Under the pieces are notes generated by a model. The model was not told where the DNA came from and searched no databases. It saw only the letters and a program-made list of their open reading frames with translations. A stretch of DNA of 46,594 bases, taken from positions 1-46,594 of the forward strand of contig JALOOL010000009.1 of NCBI GenBank assembly GCA_025454425.1. The letters run 5' to 3'. The position numbers and the translations under genes were made by a program. Shown here one piece after another: positions 30,735 through 38,100 of this stretch (position 1 is the first letter of the stretch; every line of letters starts with the position of its first letter). The stretch comes from Hydrococcus sp. Prado102 (GTDB lineage: Bacteria; Cyanobacteriota; Cyanobacteriia; Cyanobacteriales; Microcystaceae).

Positions 30735-31136
30735 ATGCCAAAAAAAGAAAGAGAACTGGAAATCACGCAAAGAGCGGAACGAATCCAAGCAGCCATTGCT
30801 GAATTATCTCGAAAAAAGTCCCTTCTCGAAGCTGAAGGCTCCTTAGCCCCCCAAGGCTGTTATGTAGCCAGATATCAAGCCAGAGGTCAAAAACATCGTT
30901 ATTGGTATTATCAACTTAAAGCAACTAGCGCCATTTTTCCCAAAACCAATAAAGACCATGAGGATTCCCGTTTTCAACATCTAGGAAAGGCCGGGAGTCA
31001 AGCACATATAGATGGAGTTTTAGCCGTCGTTAGACGAGTCCAAATTGATGAATTGACGAAAGCGATTGAGGGACTAAAAGAAAGTTGGTTAGATTTGTAT
31101 TCTGATGATGAAAAAGCTGGTCATCGGGCCGAATAA
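30735..31136 (+). CDS. IS passenger protein of unknown function
   Basis: The 133-residue protein lies inside the insertion sequence, divergent from the transposase. Its N-terminus (1-37, including RELEITQRAERIQAAIAELS) is a charged helix likely to form a coiled coil. The centre (about 40-90) holds GCYVARYQARGQKHRYWYYQ and the conserved-looking FQHLGKAGSQAH. The C-terminus is again helical and acidic. I recognise no named domain; the Tyr/Arg-rich middle could bind nucleic acid. Its presence in a compact element suggests it serves transposition, its regulation or the element's maintenance, but that is inference. The ORF is intact. Confidence 0.75.
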   Translation: MPKKERELEITQRAERIQAAIAELSRKKSLLEAEGSLAPQGCYVARYQARGQKHRYWYYQLKATSAIFPKTNKDHEDSRFQHLGKAGSQAHIDGVLAVVRRVQIDELTKAIEGLKESWLDLYSDDEKAGHRAE

Positions 31137-31172
31137 ATTATGCTTCTTATTTTTTCTATGAGTCTTAAACTT

Positions 31173-31197
31173 TAGTTCTCTATTTAAGAAAGAGAAC
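31173..31197. repeat. Second copy of the IS palindrome
   Basis: TAGTTCTCT, 9 bp, then AGAGAAC: a near-identical copy of the palindrome between the divergent IS genes, here between the passenger gene and the right inverted repeat. Confidence 0.6.
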
Positions 31198-31282
31198 CTG
31201 CTCTAATGCCCTCCCCACAATAACTTCAGCCTTCAGTTCTGACATCAACTTTTTTTGGTGCAAGATCTGAGTCTTACTGACC

Positions 31283-31309
31283 AATTCAGCATAAAATGCT
31301 GAATTTTTT
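31283..31309 (+). terminator. Rho-independent terminator beside the IS right end
   Basis: AATTCAGCAT (31283-31292) and ATGCTGAATT (31296-31305) form a perfect 10-bp stem with a 3-nt loop and a T run to 31309. It lies just outside the right inverted repeat, so it may stop read-through from the IS passenger gene or be the old terminator of whatever gene was there. Confidence 0.75.
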
Positions 31310-31403
31310 ATTTGAAAGAAACTTTGATAGCAAAAATTCCTCGCGCTACCTTAAGATTGAAGAGAGCTACAGAATCAGGCGCGATCGAACAGTGCGATGA
31401 ACG

Positions 31404-31721
31404 ATGATAGGAAAAGAACTCCAGCAACTATTGATCGATAAGTGGGGATATTCCTACGACATCCAGTTACGACGGATTAAGGGCAGAATTTTTGTCCAAG
31501 TTATGTGGAAGTATTTAGAACAAGCATCTTTTCCCCTATCAGAGCAAGAATATCTAGAACATCTTAACGCAGTGGCTGGATATATTAATGCGTGGGGCGG
31601 TGTGGAGCAAGTTGTAGCCTATATTCAAAAAACTCGCGAACGTCCTCGACTAGGTAAAGCAGTAAGTATTCCTCTGGATTTGGGCGATCGCAGTTCGGAA
31701 TGGATTGTAGATGATAATTGA
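31404..31721 (+). CDS. DUF3067 family protein
   Basis: The 105-residue protein matches DUF3067, a small family confined to cyanobacteria and plastids. Recognised segments: MIGKELQQLLIDKWGYSYDI at the start, GRIFVQVMWKYLEQASFPLS (about 26-45) and YLEHLNAVAGYINAWG (50-65). The basic, proline-containing C-terminus ends in an acidic tail. It appears soluble and has no signal or catalytic motif. Function is unknown. The broad distribution in phototrophs suggests a link to photosynthesis or plastid biology, but nothing in this window supports a specific role. Its stop overlaps a short unsupported frame. Confidence 0.85.
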   Translation: MIGKELQQLLIDKWGYSYDIQLRRIKGRIFVQVMWKYLEQASFPLSEQEYLEHLNAVAGYINAWGGVEQVVAYIQKTRERPRLGKAVSIPLDLGDRSSEWIVDDN

Positions 31722-32156
31722 ATCTATTAATCAATTTTGAGCGTTACATTAATGATGGGTTTCATTCTTTAACTCATCCTATGAAATGTGAGTTTAAGCA
31801 AATATCTCTTCTATTAGGCAAAAGAAAAAGAACTGCTGGCCCTTTTAACATAAATAAAAAGCTAATTGGCTCTCAAACACAGCAAGATACATTTAGCTTC
31901 AAGTTAGAAAGCTGAAGACTACTTACAAACCGATTTGTATGCAAGTCTTTTTAGCTAATAACAATGGCAAAAAATTGTAGTTAAATGGGTGAGTGAAGAA
32001 GTAGGGGCGCATAGCGTGCGTCGTGAGTAAAGATTTGTAGCAAGAATTTCAAAATAGAATTGTTACAAAGATAAAAAATTTATTGTCATCATTTTTTGAT
32101 ATATCCTTGTGTTATGAACGTGCCTGCAAGAGTTCGATCCCGATTTTGGTTATTTT
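31722..32156. other. Intergenic region DUF3067 / CNB-ZIP gene
   Basis: About 435 bp. It includes one copy of the dispersed repeat GTAGGGGCGCATAGCGTGCG (32001-32020). A 65-codon frame at 31718-31915 starts with TTG, overlaps the DUF3067 stop and has no recognisable content; I do not call it. Confidence 0.5.
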
Positions 32157-33422
32157 ATGGCGATCGCGGCATTCGTACAAGGGGTATTAGGGGCTTCTAG
32201 TTTGGCAATTGGAGCCTATGTTGGAGTCGTTTGGCAACCCAAGCAGGCATTTTCGGCGGCAATTATGGCGTTTGGAAGCGGAACCTTAATTGCTGCGATC
32301 GCGTTTGAAATTACGCCCAAAGTTTATGAGAAAGAAGGATTTTTGCCCCTAGCTGTTGGATTTGCTTTGGGAGGCGTTTTATTTACCTATTTAAGCCACT
32401 ATATTGACGAGCATGGCGGATTTTTACGCAATCCTGCTTCTAGCCGTCGCTATCTCCTAGAACATCACTCACAAGAAACTGATGTTTTGAGGCGCATTTC
32501 TCATGTCGAGATAATGCAATATCTACCCGAATCAGAAAAAGAAGCCTTAGCTACTCTGCTCAAACCTACTCGCGCCAAACCAGGCGATATATTATGTCAA
32601 GAAGGCGATCCTGGGGATTTTTTTTATGCGATCGTAGCAGGAGAGGCAGAAGTCCGCAAGGGACGAACGGTTTTAACAACGTTAGGGGCAGGCGAAATTT
32701 TTGGGGAAATGTCCCTATTGACAGGAGAACCGCGATCTGCATCGGTAGTTGCTATTACGCCAATGGAATTATATAAGCTCGATCGCGACAATTTTGGGGA
32801 AATATTAACTCATTCTCCCCATTTAGCTTGGGCGCTTAGCCGCACTCTCGCCCGTCGTCTGCGTAACTCCGTTGAGTTGCAAGTAGCAGCAGAACGCAAT
32901 TTAGAACGCTGGCGCAAACATTTGATGGAACAGGTAGAACTCGATCGCGCTCTACAAGATCCGATTACGATTGAAGGATTAGTCAAAAAGTCCGCCCCAA
33001 TCGCCATCCTCATCGGGACATTACTCGATAATATTCCCGAAGCAACCACCATTGGTATGAATGCAGGAAACGATCGAATTGGTTGGTCGTTTCTGCTGGC
33101 GGTGTTTATTTCCAACTTTCCCGAAGCTTTATCTAGTGCGGCGGGAATGCGACAGGCGGGAACTTCTAAGCTTCAGATACTTGCGCTTTGGATAGGCGTA
33201 GTGGCTTTGAGCGGATTTATTGCGATCGCGGGATATGTTTTACAAAATAGCGTTTCTGATATCGTTGTCGCAATTGCTGAGGCATTGGCAGGAGGTGCAA
33301 TTTTGGCGATGCTGTCCAGTACGATGATGCCAGAAGCTTACGATTTAGGAGGCAGTTCGGTTTCTTATTCTACTATTGCAGGGTTTTTGTTGGGATTTGC
33401 GATCGCTTCTGTGGCGATTTGA
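32157..33422 (+). CDS. ZIP-like membrane protein with inserted cyclic-nucleotide-binding domain
   Basis: The 421-residue protein is a membrane protein split by a soluble domain. Helices lie at about 5-22, 31-48 and 62-82. A cyclic nucleotide-binding domain follows (about 118-240) with GDILCQEGDPGDFFYAIVAG and the phosphate-binding cassette GEIFGEMSLLTGEPRSASVV, including the Glu and Arg that contact cAMP or cGMP. A coiled region (240-275) leads to five more helices (about 279-421) with ZIP-like motifs: LLDNIPEATTIGM, ISNFPEALSSA and EALAGGAILAML. In ZIP metal transporters the metal sites read HNxPEG; here the first His is Asp and Gly is Ala. So it may be a ligand-gated ion or metal transporter or a sensor. 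Substrate is unknown. Confidence 0.82.
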   Translation: MAIAAFVQGVLGASSLAIGAYVGVVWQPKQAFSAAIMAFGSGTLIAAIAFEITPKVYEKEGFLPLAVGFALGGVLFTYLSHYIDEHGGFLRNPASSRRYLLEHHSQETDVLRRISHVEIMQYLPESEKEALATLLKPTRAKPGDILCQEGDPGDFFYAIVAGEAEVRKGRTVLTTLGAGEIFGEMSLLTGEPRSASVVAITPMELYKLDRDNFGEILTHSPHLAWALSRTLARRLRNSVELQVAAERNLERWRKHLMEQVELDRALQDPITIEGLVKKSAPIAILIGTLLDNIPEATTIGMNAGNDRIGWSFLLAVFISNFPEALSSAAGMRQAGTSKLQILALWIGVVALSGFIAIAGYVLQNSVSDIVVAIAEALAGGAILAMLSSTMMPEAYDLGGSSVSYSTIAGFLLGFAIASVAI

Positions 33423-33469
33423 GATTCTCTGAGAGATTTTAGAAAATATACTTGAGCCTTTGGATCTGA

Positions 33470-33889
33470 ATAGTTTCAGAAGGCAATGAATATCAAGAAA
33501 AAACTCAATCATCTCTACACCAAGAAAAAGAAGAGCCTGTTCGAGGAAATGATTTAAAAGTATATCTAAGATTGAGTTTTCAGGAATCTGTACTTGGAGC
33601 AAAAAAAGAAGTTAGAGTTACTCATCATGAAATCTGCAAAAGCTGCCAAGGAGGTGGTTATTGTCTCCCTTCTAGCTTCATCCGAAATCCATATCCTGAG
33701 TGTCCTATTTGTGATGGTACAGGGATCGATAACAGCAGCACAATAATCAAAAGATTAGAAGTTACCGTCCCGCCTGGAGTAAATTCTAATACACGTTTAC
33801 GAGTTCGAGGAGAAGGCGATATCGGACAGTGTGGAGGATGTTCGGGTGATTTATATATTTGTTTGTCAATTGATACCAATGAAGATTGA
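33470..33889 (+). pseudogene. Decayed dnaJ fragment (zinc-finger and start of C-terminal domain)
   Basis: The open frame from 33470 has no ATG; the first usable start is TTG 33572. It encodes a DnaJ middle: GNDLKVYLRLSFQESVLGAK, then zinc-finger pairs CKSC and CPIC with CDGTG, then VPPGVNSNTRLRVRGEGDIG and GDLYICLSID, all typical of DnaJ. The J domain (HPD) is missing, only two of four CxxC motifs remain, and the protein stops halfway through the C-terminal domain. A related stretch (TQSS.HQEE) occurs before and after the fragment (33499-33530 and 33897-33925). I read it as a dnaJ remnant; expression from TTG as a 105-residue zinc protein cannot be excluded. Confidence 0.72.
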
Positions 33890-34038
33890 GAACAAACTCA
33901 ATCATCTCCACATCAGGAAGAGATGTCTTTATCGTTGATATATAGAAAATTAATCGTTTAAATATCTCAATTTATCGGTTGTGCGCGATCGCGGTTTATG
34001 ATTTTAAATGACTAAATTTAACTAAGAAATAATTCCAT

Positions 34039-34440
34039 ATGGCTGACATTGTAGATATTGCAGTAGGCGCTGACAATTTCAAAACCCTAGTGACTGCTGT
34101 AACAGCAGCTAATCTTGTAGATACCCTCAAAAGTCCCGGCCCCTTTACCGTTTTTGCACCTACTGATGAGGCGTTTGCCAAATTACCCCCAGGAACGATA
34201 ACAACTCTAGTGCAAAATATTCCTCAACTCACTAGAATTCTCTGCTATCATGTCGTTCCAGGAAAATTGATGAAGGCAGATTTAGAAAAAGTTTCGTCTG
34301 TAACTTCTGTTGAAGGTTCGCCTATTCGGATTGATTGTTCTGATGCTTTTGAAGTAAAAAATGCAACCGTTATTGCAGCAGATATAGAAGCTGATAATGG
34401 CGTTATTCACGTCATTGATAATGTAATTTTAATGGGATAA
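34039..34440 (+). CDS. Fasciclin (FAS1) domain protein
   Basis: The 133-residue protein is a single FAS1 domain: H1-box-like [20 protein letters not shown] (about residues 34-53), YHVVPGKLM (about 74-82), and the H2-like [14 protein letters not shown] at the C-terminus. FAS1 domains mediate adhesion or protein-protein contact. No signal peptide is visible at [14 protein letters not shown], so this is the short, apparently cytoplasmic cyanobacterial form, or it is exported by an unrecognised route. The length is exactly one domain. It stands alone, followed by heptamer repeats. Confidence 0.93.
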   Translation: MADIVDIAVGADNFKTLVTAVTAANLVDTLKSPGPFTVFAPTDEAFAKLPPGTITTLVQNIPQLTRILCYHVVPGKLMKADLEKVSSVTSVEGSPIRIDCSDAFEVKNATVIAADIEADNGVIHVIDNVILMG

Positions 34441-34456
34441 AACGTCCAAGGGTTGA

Positions 34457-34491
34457 GTTCAAAGTTCAAAGTTCAAAGTTCAAAGTTCAAA
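34457..34491. repeat. Short tandem heptamer repeat GTTCAAA x5
   Basis: Five perfect tandem copies of GTTCAAA run from 34457 to 34491, then AAAAAG. An inverted TTTGAAC follows near 34517. Similar heptamers occur at 36104-36121. Such short tandem repeats are common between cyanobacterial genes. Confidence 0.95.
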
Positions 34492-34552
34492 AAAGATGGG
34501 ACTGTGCTTTCTGAACTTTGAACTCCTAATTACTGAACTTCTGTACTCCTGT

Positions 34553-34894
34553 TTATCTCTCGACTTTTAAGCCGAAATAGGTGAGGATTAAATCTGTCGA
34601 ACCATTATTAACAATTTCATGGACTTCCCCTGGTTCTACGGCGACACAACTTCCTTTTTCTAATGGATAAGTTTTACCGTCAATTTTAATGATGCCTTTT
34701 CCCGCTTCGACAAAAAACACTTCACACATATCTTGATGAAAATGTCCGCTAGCAACTTGACCGGGAGAAAAAGTTGCTTGTGAAAAATTGGTTAAATGGG
34801 GCAAATCTCCCGTGTTGAGCATTACTTTTTTCTTAATTGCCCGATTGTGAGAAACTGTTTGTTCGGGCAGTTGGTTGAGAGAAGTAAATTTCAT
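34553..34894 (-). CDS. Cupin domain protein
   Basis: The 113-residue protein is a single cupin barrel. Motif 1 is GHFHQDMCEVFFVEAGKG, with the His-x-His and Glu metal ligands, and motif 2 is VEPGEVHEIVNNG with its His. Such proteins bind a divalent metal and may be dioxygenases, isomerases or sugar-binding proteins; small single-domain cupins often have no known substrate. It is 21 bp downstream of ureF on the same strand, so it may be transcribed with the urease accessory genes, but a functional link is not established. Start MKFTSLNQLPEQTV is the only good one. Confidence 0.88.
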   Translation of the reverse strand: MKFTSLNQLPEQTVSHNRAIKKKVMLNTGDLPHLTNFSQATFSPGQVASGHFHQDMCEVFFVEAGKGIIKIDGKTYPLEKGSCVAVEPGEVHEIVNNGSTDLILTYFGLKVER

Positions 34895-34915
34895 GCGTGA
34901 ATTTAAAATATAGAT

Positions 34916-35599
34916 TTAACTGCGAAATAAGCGCGTATATTGCGTCTGATGAGCCATACTAGCTAAGGCTAATCCCCAACTGCAACTACTCATTTCTTCA
35001 TCTTCGAGTAACAAAATTTCTTGCGTTACTCGAACAATAAGATCGTGCAAATTAATCAAGATTTGTTGACCTGCCGTTTGACCGAGTGGAATTAATCTAA
35101 CTCCTGCACTAATTATATTAGCCGTCCAGCTTTGTAAATAACCGATCGCGGCTACTCGCTCCTCGATTTGCCAGCAAGCAGCAGCAACCCCAAAAGCAAC
35201 TGCATAGTTACAAGGAGCATCGATCGCGCTTGCAAACACGCTATATTGCGGTTGTAGCTCGACAAATAATTTTAGTAGCGATCGCCCCATTTGCCAACTC
35301 TGCTGTCGCAATTCTTCAGTGTCTCTCGCCGCAGATAACCAAGCATTCCATTTGTCTAATGCTTCTAAATCGTTTTGACAAACGCTATGGTAACTTCGTA
35401 GCATTATTGCCGTTTCGATACGAATCGAACCGTATTTGAGTTCGTCTTCGATCCAATCTTCTAGCGTTTCTTTATTATTAATAACTTCGCGATCGACTAA
35501 GGTTTCTAATCCTTCAGAATAACTATAAGCCCCCACAGGTAACGCAGGACTGGCAAGCTGTAATAAATGTAGAAGTGATGAGTCACCAGCAATTAGCAT
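34916..35599 (-). CDS. ureF: Urease accessory protein UreF
   Basis: The 227-residue protein begins [20 protein letters not shown], the hallmark of UreF, followed by [20 protein letters not shown]. It is all-helical, as expected. UreF works with UreG and UreH(D) as a chaperone complex that opens apo-urease for nickel and carbonate insertion, controlling GTP hydrolysis by UreG. The C-terminal segment [20 protein letters not shown] is typical. It lies just downstream of ureE on the same strand (57-bp gap with a short direct repeat). ureG, ureD and the structural urease genes are not in this window. Confidence 0.96.
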   Translation of the reverse strand: MLIAGDSSLLHLLQLASPALPVGAYSYSEGLETLVDREVINNKETLEDWIEDELKYGSIRIETAIMLRSYHSVCQNDLEALDKWNAWLSAARDTEELRQQSWQMGRSLLKLFVELQPQYSVFASAIDAPCNYAVAFGVAAACWQIEERVAAIGYLQSWTANIISAGVRLIPLGQTAGQQILINLHDLIVRVTQEILLLEDEEMSSCSWGLALASMAHQTQYTRLFRS

Positions 35600-35603
35600 T
35601 TAG

Positions 35604-35631
35604 TAGTTCAGGAGTTCGGTAGTTCAGGAGT
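35604..35631. repeat. Direct repeat between ureE and ureF
   Basis: TAGTTCAGGAGT occurs twice (35604-35615 and 35620-35631) in the gap between ureE and ureF. It is a variant of the heptamer-type repeats found near 34457 and 36104. Confidence 0.75.
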
Positions 35632-35656
35632 AGAGATGCGATATACCGCGTCTTTG

Positions 35657-36094
35657 CTAACGATCGTGACCGTGATAAGCGCCGATTTCTGGTTGAAAGG
35701 GGGCAATTTCTTCAATAATTGTAACTCCGAGATGTTCTAACATTCCTTTAAGGACGCTATCGGGAGATAAGCGTAAATAAGTTGGTGCAATTTCTAAAGA
35801 AACGTGGCGATTTCCGAGGTGATAGGCGGCTTTGAGTAAATCTAGGGGATGTCGAGCGGTGACAGTCAGGACGGGTTCGGCTTTGGCTATAATTTGAATA
35901 ATCTCTCCGCTTTGCGATCGCAATAAATCTCTATCTTGTAAAACTGTACCCCTCGGCAAGCGTAAAAACAATTCTTGTGCGTCGGGCGTTTCAAAACGGT
36001 GACGGCTGCGGGTACGTTCTTCAGCGGTAAGCGATAGAGTAAATAAAGGAACTGCGCGATCGCAAGAGATACGTTCGATGAAAGTTAGCATCAA
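35657..36094 (-). CDS. ureE: Urease accessory protein UreE (nickel metallochaperone)
   Basis: The 145-residue protein has the two UreE parts: an N-terminal peptide-binding domain ([20 protein letters not shown]) and a C-terminal metal-binding domain with [14 protein letters not shown]; the His in GNRHV is the conserved nickel ligand at the dimer interface. The C-terminus ends YHGHDR, a short His-containing tail instead of the long His-rich tail of Klebsiella UreE. It delivers Ni2+ to UreG and urease. It is upstream of ureF in the same direction, and its start MLTF may be at the second Met. Confidence 0.95.
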   Translation of the reverse strand: MMLTFIERISCDRAVPLFTLSLTAEERTRSRHRFETPDAQELFLRLPRGTVLQDRDLLRSQSGEIIQIIAKAEPVLTVTARHPLDLLKAAYHLGNRHVSLEIAPTYLRLSPDSVLKGMLEHLGVTIIEEIAPFQPEIGAYHGHDR

Positions 36095-36103
36095 TAAGTC
36101 AGT

Positions 36104-36121
36104 TCAAAGTTCAAAGTTCAA
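36104..36121. repeat. Short heptamer repeat upstream of ureE
   Basis: AGTTCAAAGTTCAAAGTTCA followed by AAAA gives nearly three tandem GTTCAAA units, the same heptamer as at 34457-34491. Confidence 0.85.
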
Positions 36122-36130
36122 AAATATTTT

Positions 36131-36613
36131 TTAGGGCTTTTGGCGAATGCGAATCATCTCGTTTTGAATGCGTCTTTCCAATTCTGTATCAGAACGGATT
36201 CTCATAGTAATCGAGTTAAAATCACTAACACTCAGACCGCTTTTTTCAACTAGAGATTTAGAACTTATACAATAATCTACAGCAATTTTCTGAGCTTCTC
36301 TAGGAAGCGTCCTAAAAGTGTCGGGTTGATTGCAAACAATATTTGGGGGCGACTGACCGATAATTTGTTGAATTTGTTGATAGGCTCGTTGGCGACGGGT
36401 TTCGATGTCTAAAACTACCCTAGCGTATTTGTTTATCTGTTCGTCGTTAAACTCTTGAGTCCACGCTAAGGAACTAAAAATTAGTTTAGGAGATTGCCAG
36501 GAGAATTCGGGTATTGCGCCCCCTAGAATACTCATGGCTGCGAGGACGCAAGTAACAAGAGAACGAACCAAAACTCTGTACCAATCAAACGAGGAATAGT
36601 CACTAACGATCAT
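36131..36613 (-). CDS. DUF4168 domain exported protein
   Basis: The 160-residue protein has a hydrophobic N-terminal segment (about residues 13-35, LVRSLVTCVLAAMSILGGA) that can serve as a signal peptide. The remainder matches the DUF4168 pattern: FNDEQINKYARVVLDIETRR (about 54-73), then a helical segment and the C-terminal SVSDFNSITMRIRSDTELER (about 127-150), which lines up with the family's ...F..I....~D..L motif. It contains two Cys (VCNQ, DYCISS), possibly a periplasmic disulfide. Function is unknown; the family is exported and widespread in cyanobacteria and other bacteria. It precedes ureE on the same strand. Confidence 0.82.
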   Translation of the reverse strand: MIVSDYSSFDWYRVLVRSLVTCVLAAMSILGGAIPEFSWQSPKLIFSSLAWTQEFNDEQINKYARVVLDIETRRQRAYQQIQQIIGQSPPNIVCNQPDTFRTLPREAQKIAVDYCISSKSLVEKSGLSVSDFNSITMRIRSDTELERRIQNEMIRIRQKP

Positions 36614-36759
36614 GCGATATAGTCGCCCAATATACTAGGATAGCGAAATCCCCAGGGAGATTCTTTCATTTTCTGAATTACTTTAAAGAATAGAAGTTCC
36701 ATAGCTGGGGAGCGCGGACAGGTCGCTGGGGGAGTAGGTAAATCTTATTTAAGTTAAAC

Positions 36760-37665
36760 ATGAATACGATCGCTAACACATCAGAAGATAATACATCTGT
36801 TTTTGTTCATACTCCCGTTTTGAGTCGAGAATTAATCTCTTTATTAAATCTTCGCCCAGGCGGACACTATTTGGATGCAACCGTTGGTGGAGGAGGACAC
36901 AGCCGATTAATTTTAGCTACTTTTCCAGACGTGCGAGTCACTGCAATCGATCGCGACGATATGGCGATCGCGGCGGCGGCTTCAACATTAGCAGAATTTG
37001 GCACGGAACGACTAACTTTTTGGCAGGGGAATTTTGCCGATTACATACCACAAAACGAACTTTTTGATGGAATTATAGCAGATTTAGGCGTGAGTTCTGC
37101 ACAATTAGATCTTCCCGAAAGAGGGTTTAGTTTTCGCCTGAATGCTAATTTAGATATGCGCATGGATCGCACTCAGTCGTTAACCGCCGCAGAGATTATC
37201 AATCATTGGGACGAAGTAGCGTTAGCTAAAATATTCTATGAATATGGCGAAGAAAGGCTCTCAAGGCGCATTGCCAAACAAATCGTCCAACAACGTCCAT
37301 TACAAACGACGACAGAACTAGCCGACGCGATCGCCCGTTGCGTTCCTGCTAAATATCGTTATGGTAGGATTAACCCTGCTACTCGCGTTTTCCAAGCACT
37401 CCGCATTGCTGTCAATCAAGAATTAGAGTCATTAGAAAGATTCATAGAGAATGCCCCAAAATGGCTCAATCCTGAAGGCAGAATTGGAATTATTAGTTTT
37501 CATAGTTTAGAAGATCGCATCGTCAAGCATCGGTTGCGCGACTCTTCTTTATTAAAAGTCATCACAAAAAAGCCGATCGTTCCTCAAAGCGACGAAGAAG
37601 CCCAAAATCCTCGCTCTCGTTCGGCTAAACTTCGATTTGCCGAACGTTTGGGGAATGGGGATTAG
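36760..37665 (+). CDS. rsmH: 16S rRNA (cytosine(1402)-N(4))-methyltransferase RsmH
   Basis: The 301-residue protein shows the RsmH (MraW) pattern: [19 protein letters not shown] near the N-terminus, the SAM-binding [16 protein letters not shown] (about residues 37-52), [15 protein letters not shown], and the family-specific [17 protein letters not shown] near the C-terminus. A helical insert lies between (about 125-220). It methylates N4 of C1402 in the 16S rRNA decoding site and acts on assembled small subunits. In many bacteria it heads the cell-division (dcw) cluster; in cyanobacteria it is usually alone, as here. Length is normal. Confidence 0.97.
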   Translation: MNTIANTSEDNTSVFVHTPVLSRELISLLNLRPGGHYLDATVGGGGHSRLILATFPDVRVTAIDRDDMAIAAAASTLAEFGTERLTFWQGNFADYIPQNELFDGIIADLGVSSAQLDLPERGFSFRLNANLDMRMDRTQSLTAAEIINHWDEVALAKIFYEYGEERLSRRIAKQIVQQRPLQTTTELADAIARCVPAKYRYGRINPATRVFQALRIAVNQELESLERFIENAPKWLNPEGRIGIISFHSLEDRIVKHRLRDSSLLKVITKKPIVPQSDEEAQNPRSRSAKLRFAERLGNGD

Positions 37666-37750
37666 TGATTGGGGAAAGGTGATTGGGGAATCGGTAAAAT
37701 CTCTCCCTTGTCTCAAAAAGTAGGCAAAAATAAAATTACTATTTCCGTAG

Positions 37751-37811
37751 GGTGGGCAATGCCTGAAATCATCTATGGATATGGGTTATACAATTTTTGG
37801 CATTGCCCACC
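37751..37811. repeat. Inverted-repeat element (GGTGGGCAATGCC family)
   Basis: GGTGGGCAATGCC (37751-37763) and GGCATTGCCCACC (37799-37811) are perfect 13-bp inverted arms with a 35-bp AT-rich centre. A tighter copy of the family (GGTGGGCAATGCCCACC) is at 40700-40716, with the same preceding bases TTTCCGT. Likely a small dispersed MITE-like repeat. Confidence 0.85.
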
Positions 37812-37910
37812 ATGTTACGTTTAATTATGACCGCCTACTTAGAAGTCCGTTGATATCTTGCACTATTCTTAATAGTCCGTCAACGATTAAAATCGCTGCC
37901 TCATATATAA

Positions 37911-37990
37911 AGTCGTCTAAAGACGACTGTGTAAGGGTTTGAGTCCATTTATAATGGACTTTATTATGTTAGCTCCGAAATTAATTTCGG
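37911..37990. repeat. String of three perfect palindromes
   Basis: Three perfect hairpins in 80 bp: AGTCGTCTAAAGACGACT (37911-37928), AGTCCATTTATAATGGACT (37942-37960) and CCGAAATTAATTTCGG (37975-37990). Each has 8-bp arms and no or minimal loops. The spacing is 13-14 bp. There is no gene at this place. It looks like a composite repeat element of the cyanobacterial type. Confidence 0.85.
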
Positions 37991-38100
37991 GGGCGGGTTG
38001 ATGCGACTGCTGCAAAACTGACTCGATATCTGAGCCAAGAAATCGATTGCAAGAGCGGATTACGCAACGAATAAAACAGCCCTACAAGCGTTTATTCACT

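Larger units (their letters stand above)
29549..31272. mobile_element. Insertion sequence with 16-bp inverted repeats and a passenger gene
   Basis: ACTCAGATCTTGCACC (29549-29564) and its perfect inverse GGTGCAAGATCTGAGT (31257-31272) bound a 1,724-bp element. CTT immediately precedes the left repeat and follows the right one, so a 3-bp target duplication is possible. Inside are a DDE transposase on the minus strand, whose stop codon lies in the left repeat, and a divergent 133-codon gene on the plus strand. The IS4-superfamily assignment rests on the transposase motifs; the exact IS name is unknown to me. Confidence 0.85.
37666..38100. other. Intergenic region rsmH / AAA ATPase
   Basis: About 435 bp between convergent genes, filled mainly by two repeat elements (37751-37811 and 37911-37990). 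No gene is supported; a terminator for either neighbour might be provided by these hairpins. Confidence 0.6.

Noticed and set aside
31718..31915. 65-codon frame after DUF3067
   Set aside because: It starts with TTG overlapping the previous stop and has no recognisable content.
32118..32156. tRNA T-arm-like GTTCGATCCC upstream of the CNB-ZIP gene
   Set aside because: The surrounding bases do not pair into a cloverleaf.
37911..37990. CRISPR array
   Set aside because: The three hairpins differ in sequence; there is no repeated unit with spacers and no cas gene.
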